Part shown: one piece after another, positions 62,860 to 64,000 of the stretch
Position numbering within the stretch: the first letter of the stretch is position 1
Layout of the letters: each line of letters opens with the position of its first letter
Source of the DNA: Tetragonia tetragonoides
Lineage: Eukaryota; Streptophyta; Magnoliopsida; Caryophyllales; Aizoaceae
Assembly (NCBI GenBank): GCA_038025085.1
Contig: CM076148.1
Location: 1,986,501 to 2,050,500 of the forward strand
DNA: 64,000 bases
Direction: 5' to 3'
Program-made: the position numbers and the translations under genes
Notes under the pieces: generated by a model
Databases searched by the model: none
What the model saw: only the letters and a program-made list of their open reading frames with translations
Told to the model about the DNA's origin: nothing

Positions 62860-64000
62860 ATAATTTTTACCCAAATTTCTCTGGAGAGCCTATCATGACC
62901 TTAGAGTACCTTCGTTGTCCCCAGAGAAAGATCCGGGTTCCGAACTTCAATATCACCCATGCCTTTCGTGTTTTGGTTCTTACACCAATGTCCCGTATAA
63001 CGGCTTTCCAAGCATATCAGGGACCGGATAACCAACCCCGAGTGTCTGCCATGTCCTTTAGGGATTTCCGTGCGATGTAGTGCAAAAATATTCACCTTTG
63101 TTTCAGGGCCTCCTGGAAGCCCAAAACACGCGGATTATACTCTTCGCTGTTTGATTTCCGGCCCCGGGTGTCATTGATGCCCAAACTTCTCCGGGGGATC
63201 TATCATGACCATAAAGGACCCTCGGTGCCCCAGGATATCCCCCATGCTTTGGTGTTCTGGCTCTTACACCAGTATCCCGTAAAACGTCCTTCCAAGCCTA
63301 TCAGGGACCGAATAAGCGACCCCAAGGGCCTCCCATATCCCCTAGAAGTGTTCTGTGCGATGTAGTGTGAAAATATCCATCATCGTTCAGGAGCCTCCCG
63401 AAAGTCCAAAAAAGGTGGATTATATAGCCTTCATTTTTGGCTTCATGGGGCCCGGGTGTCATTTTTGGCCAAACTTCTCTGAGGGATCTATCATGACCCT
63501 AGAGTACACTCGGTGCTACGTGAGGGAAATTCGGATCCCCGAACTTTGATATCACCCATGCATCTGGTGTTTTAGCTCTTACATCGGTGTCCCGTAAAAT
63601 GGTCTTCCAAGCTTATCAGGGACCGGATAACCGACCCCGACGACCTCCCATGTCCTTTAGGGATGTTCCATGCGATATGGTGCGAAAATATCCACCTTCG
63701 TTCCGGGGCCTCCCGGAAGCCCAAAAAACGTAGAATATAGCCTTCGTTCTTTGCTTTCTTAGCCCCGGGTCATTTTTGCCCAAACTTCTCCTGATGGTCT
63801 ATCATGACCCTAGAGGACCCTCGGTTCTCCGAGAGGGACATCCGGATTCTGAACTTTGATATCCCCTATGGCTTTGGGTTCCGGCTCTTAGACCAGTGTC
63901 CAGTAAAACGTCCTTCCAAGCCTATCACAGACCAAATAAGCGACCCCTTGGCCCTCTCATGTCCCTTGGGAATGTTCTGTGCGATGTAGTGTGAAAATAT
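62860..64000. repeat. Satellite array, monomer about 288-311 bp (runs off the right edge)
   Basis: At least 3.6 head-to-tail monomers. The anchor TATCATGACC recurs at 62891, 63201, 63489 and 63800 (spacing 310, 288, 311). Each monomer also holds ACTTCTC, CCCATGC, CTTACACC, CCCGTAAAAC, TCAGGGACCG, GTGCGATGTAGTG and a GC-rich CCCCGGGTGTCAT. Monomers differ by many substitutions and a 20-30-base deletion in the second one. Short frames within it are not genes. Confidence 0.9.

Noticed and set aside
62860..64000. A CRISPR-like array or coding repeats
   Set aside because: Monomers are about 300 bp, diverged and tandem without unique spacers, in a plant nuclear genome. The short frames are not conserved between monomers.

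Overview
This is a window of plant nuclear DNA, from a eudicot-like genome that I cannot place to species. The evidence is GT-AG introns of plant type, plastid and secretory targeting peptides, plant-only families (GPT plastid sugar-phosphate transporters, GH1 beta-glucosidase, prolamin-like secreted protein), and AT-rich intergenic DNA full of SINEs, MITEs, a miniature LTR element, a LINE and a satellite array. All protein genes were read by assembling exons by eye from splice sites, reading frame and family conservation. No alignment was run.

Layout. 1-4240 (-): N-terminal half of a secreted GH1 beta-glucosidase, running off the left edge, with one exon that lacks its GT donor. 4.3-8.5 kb: SINEs with clear target-site duplications (TSDs), a nested miniature LTR retrotransposon (TRIM) and MITE relics. 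8.9-12.2 kb (-) and 24.7-26.3 kb (-): two same-strand paralogs of the plastid glucose-6-phosphate/phosphate translocator. Between them lie a GC-rich retroelement-like block, a broken LINE, about 720 bp of trinucleotide repeat, a Tourist-like MITE and a Helitron 3' end. 29.6-35.9 kb (-): a six-exon P-loop protein resembling the adaptin-binding protein p34. 36.3-39.85 kb: two long fold-back elements with 9-bp TSDs, lying between the p34-like gene and the divergent 40.1-45.5 kb (+) PCF11-like mRNA 3'-end processing factor. 47.9-49.0 kb (+): an intronless mTERF gene. 49-61.4 kb: a tandem segmental duplication of about 6.2 kb per unit. It starts at the mTERF stop codon, and each unit carries an old relic and a younger copy of a tryptophan synthase beta-like gene (-). 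All four copies look broken. 62.0-62.5 kb (+): a small secreted six-cysteine prolamin-like protein. 62.86-64.0 kb: a satellite array with a period near 300 bp, running off the right edge.

The genes do not form an operon or a shared pathway. They are ordinary plant housekeeping, cell-wall and plastid genes. The structures that stand out are the fold-back pair in the p34-like/PCF11-like intergenic region, the tandem mTERF-tail/TrpB array with its palindrome, and the donor lesion in the glucosidase. I found no CRISPR array, prokaryotic-style system or clear novel enzyme system.
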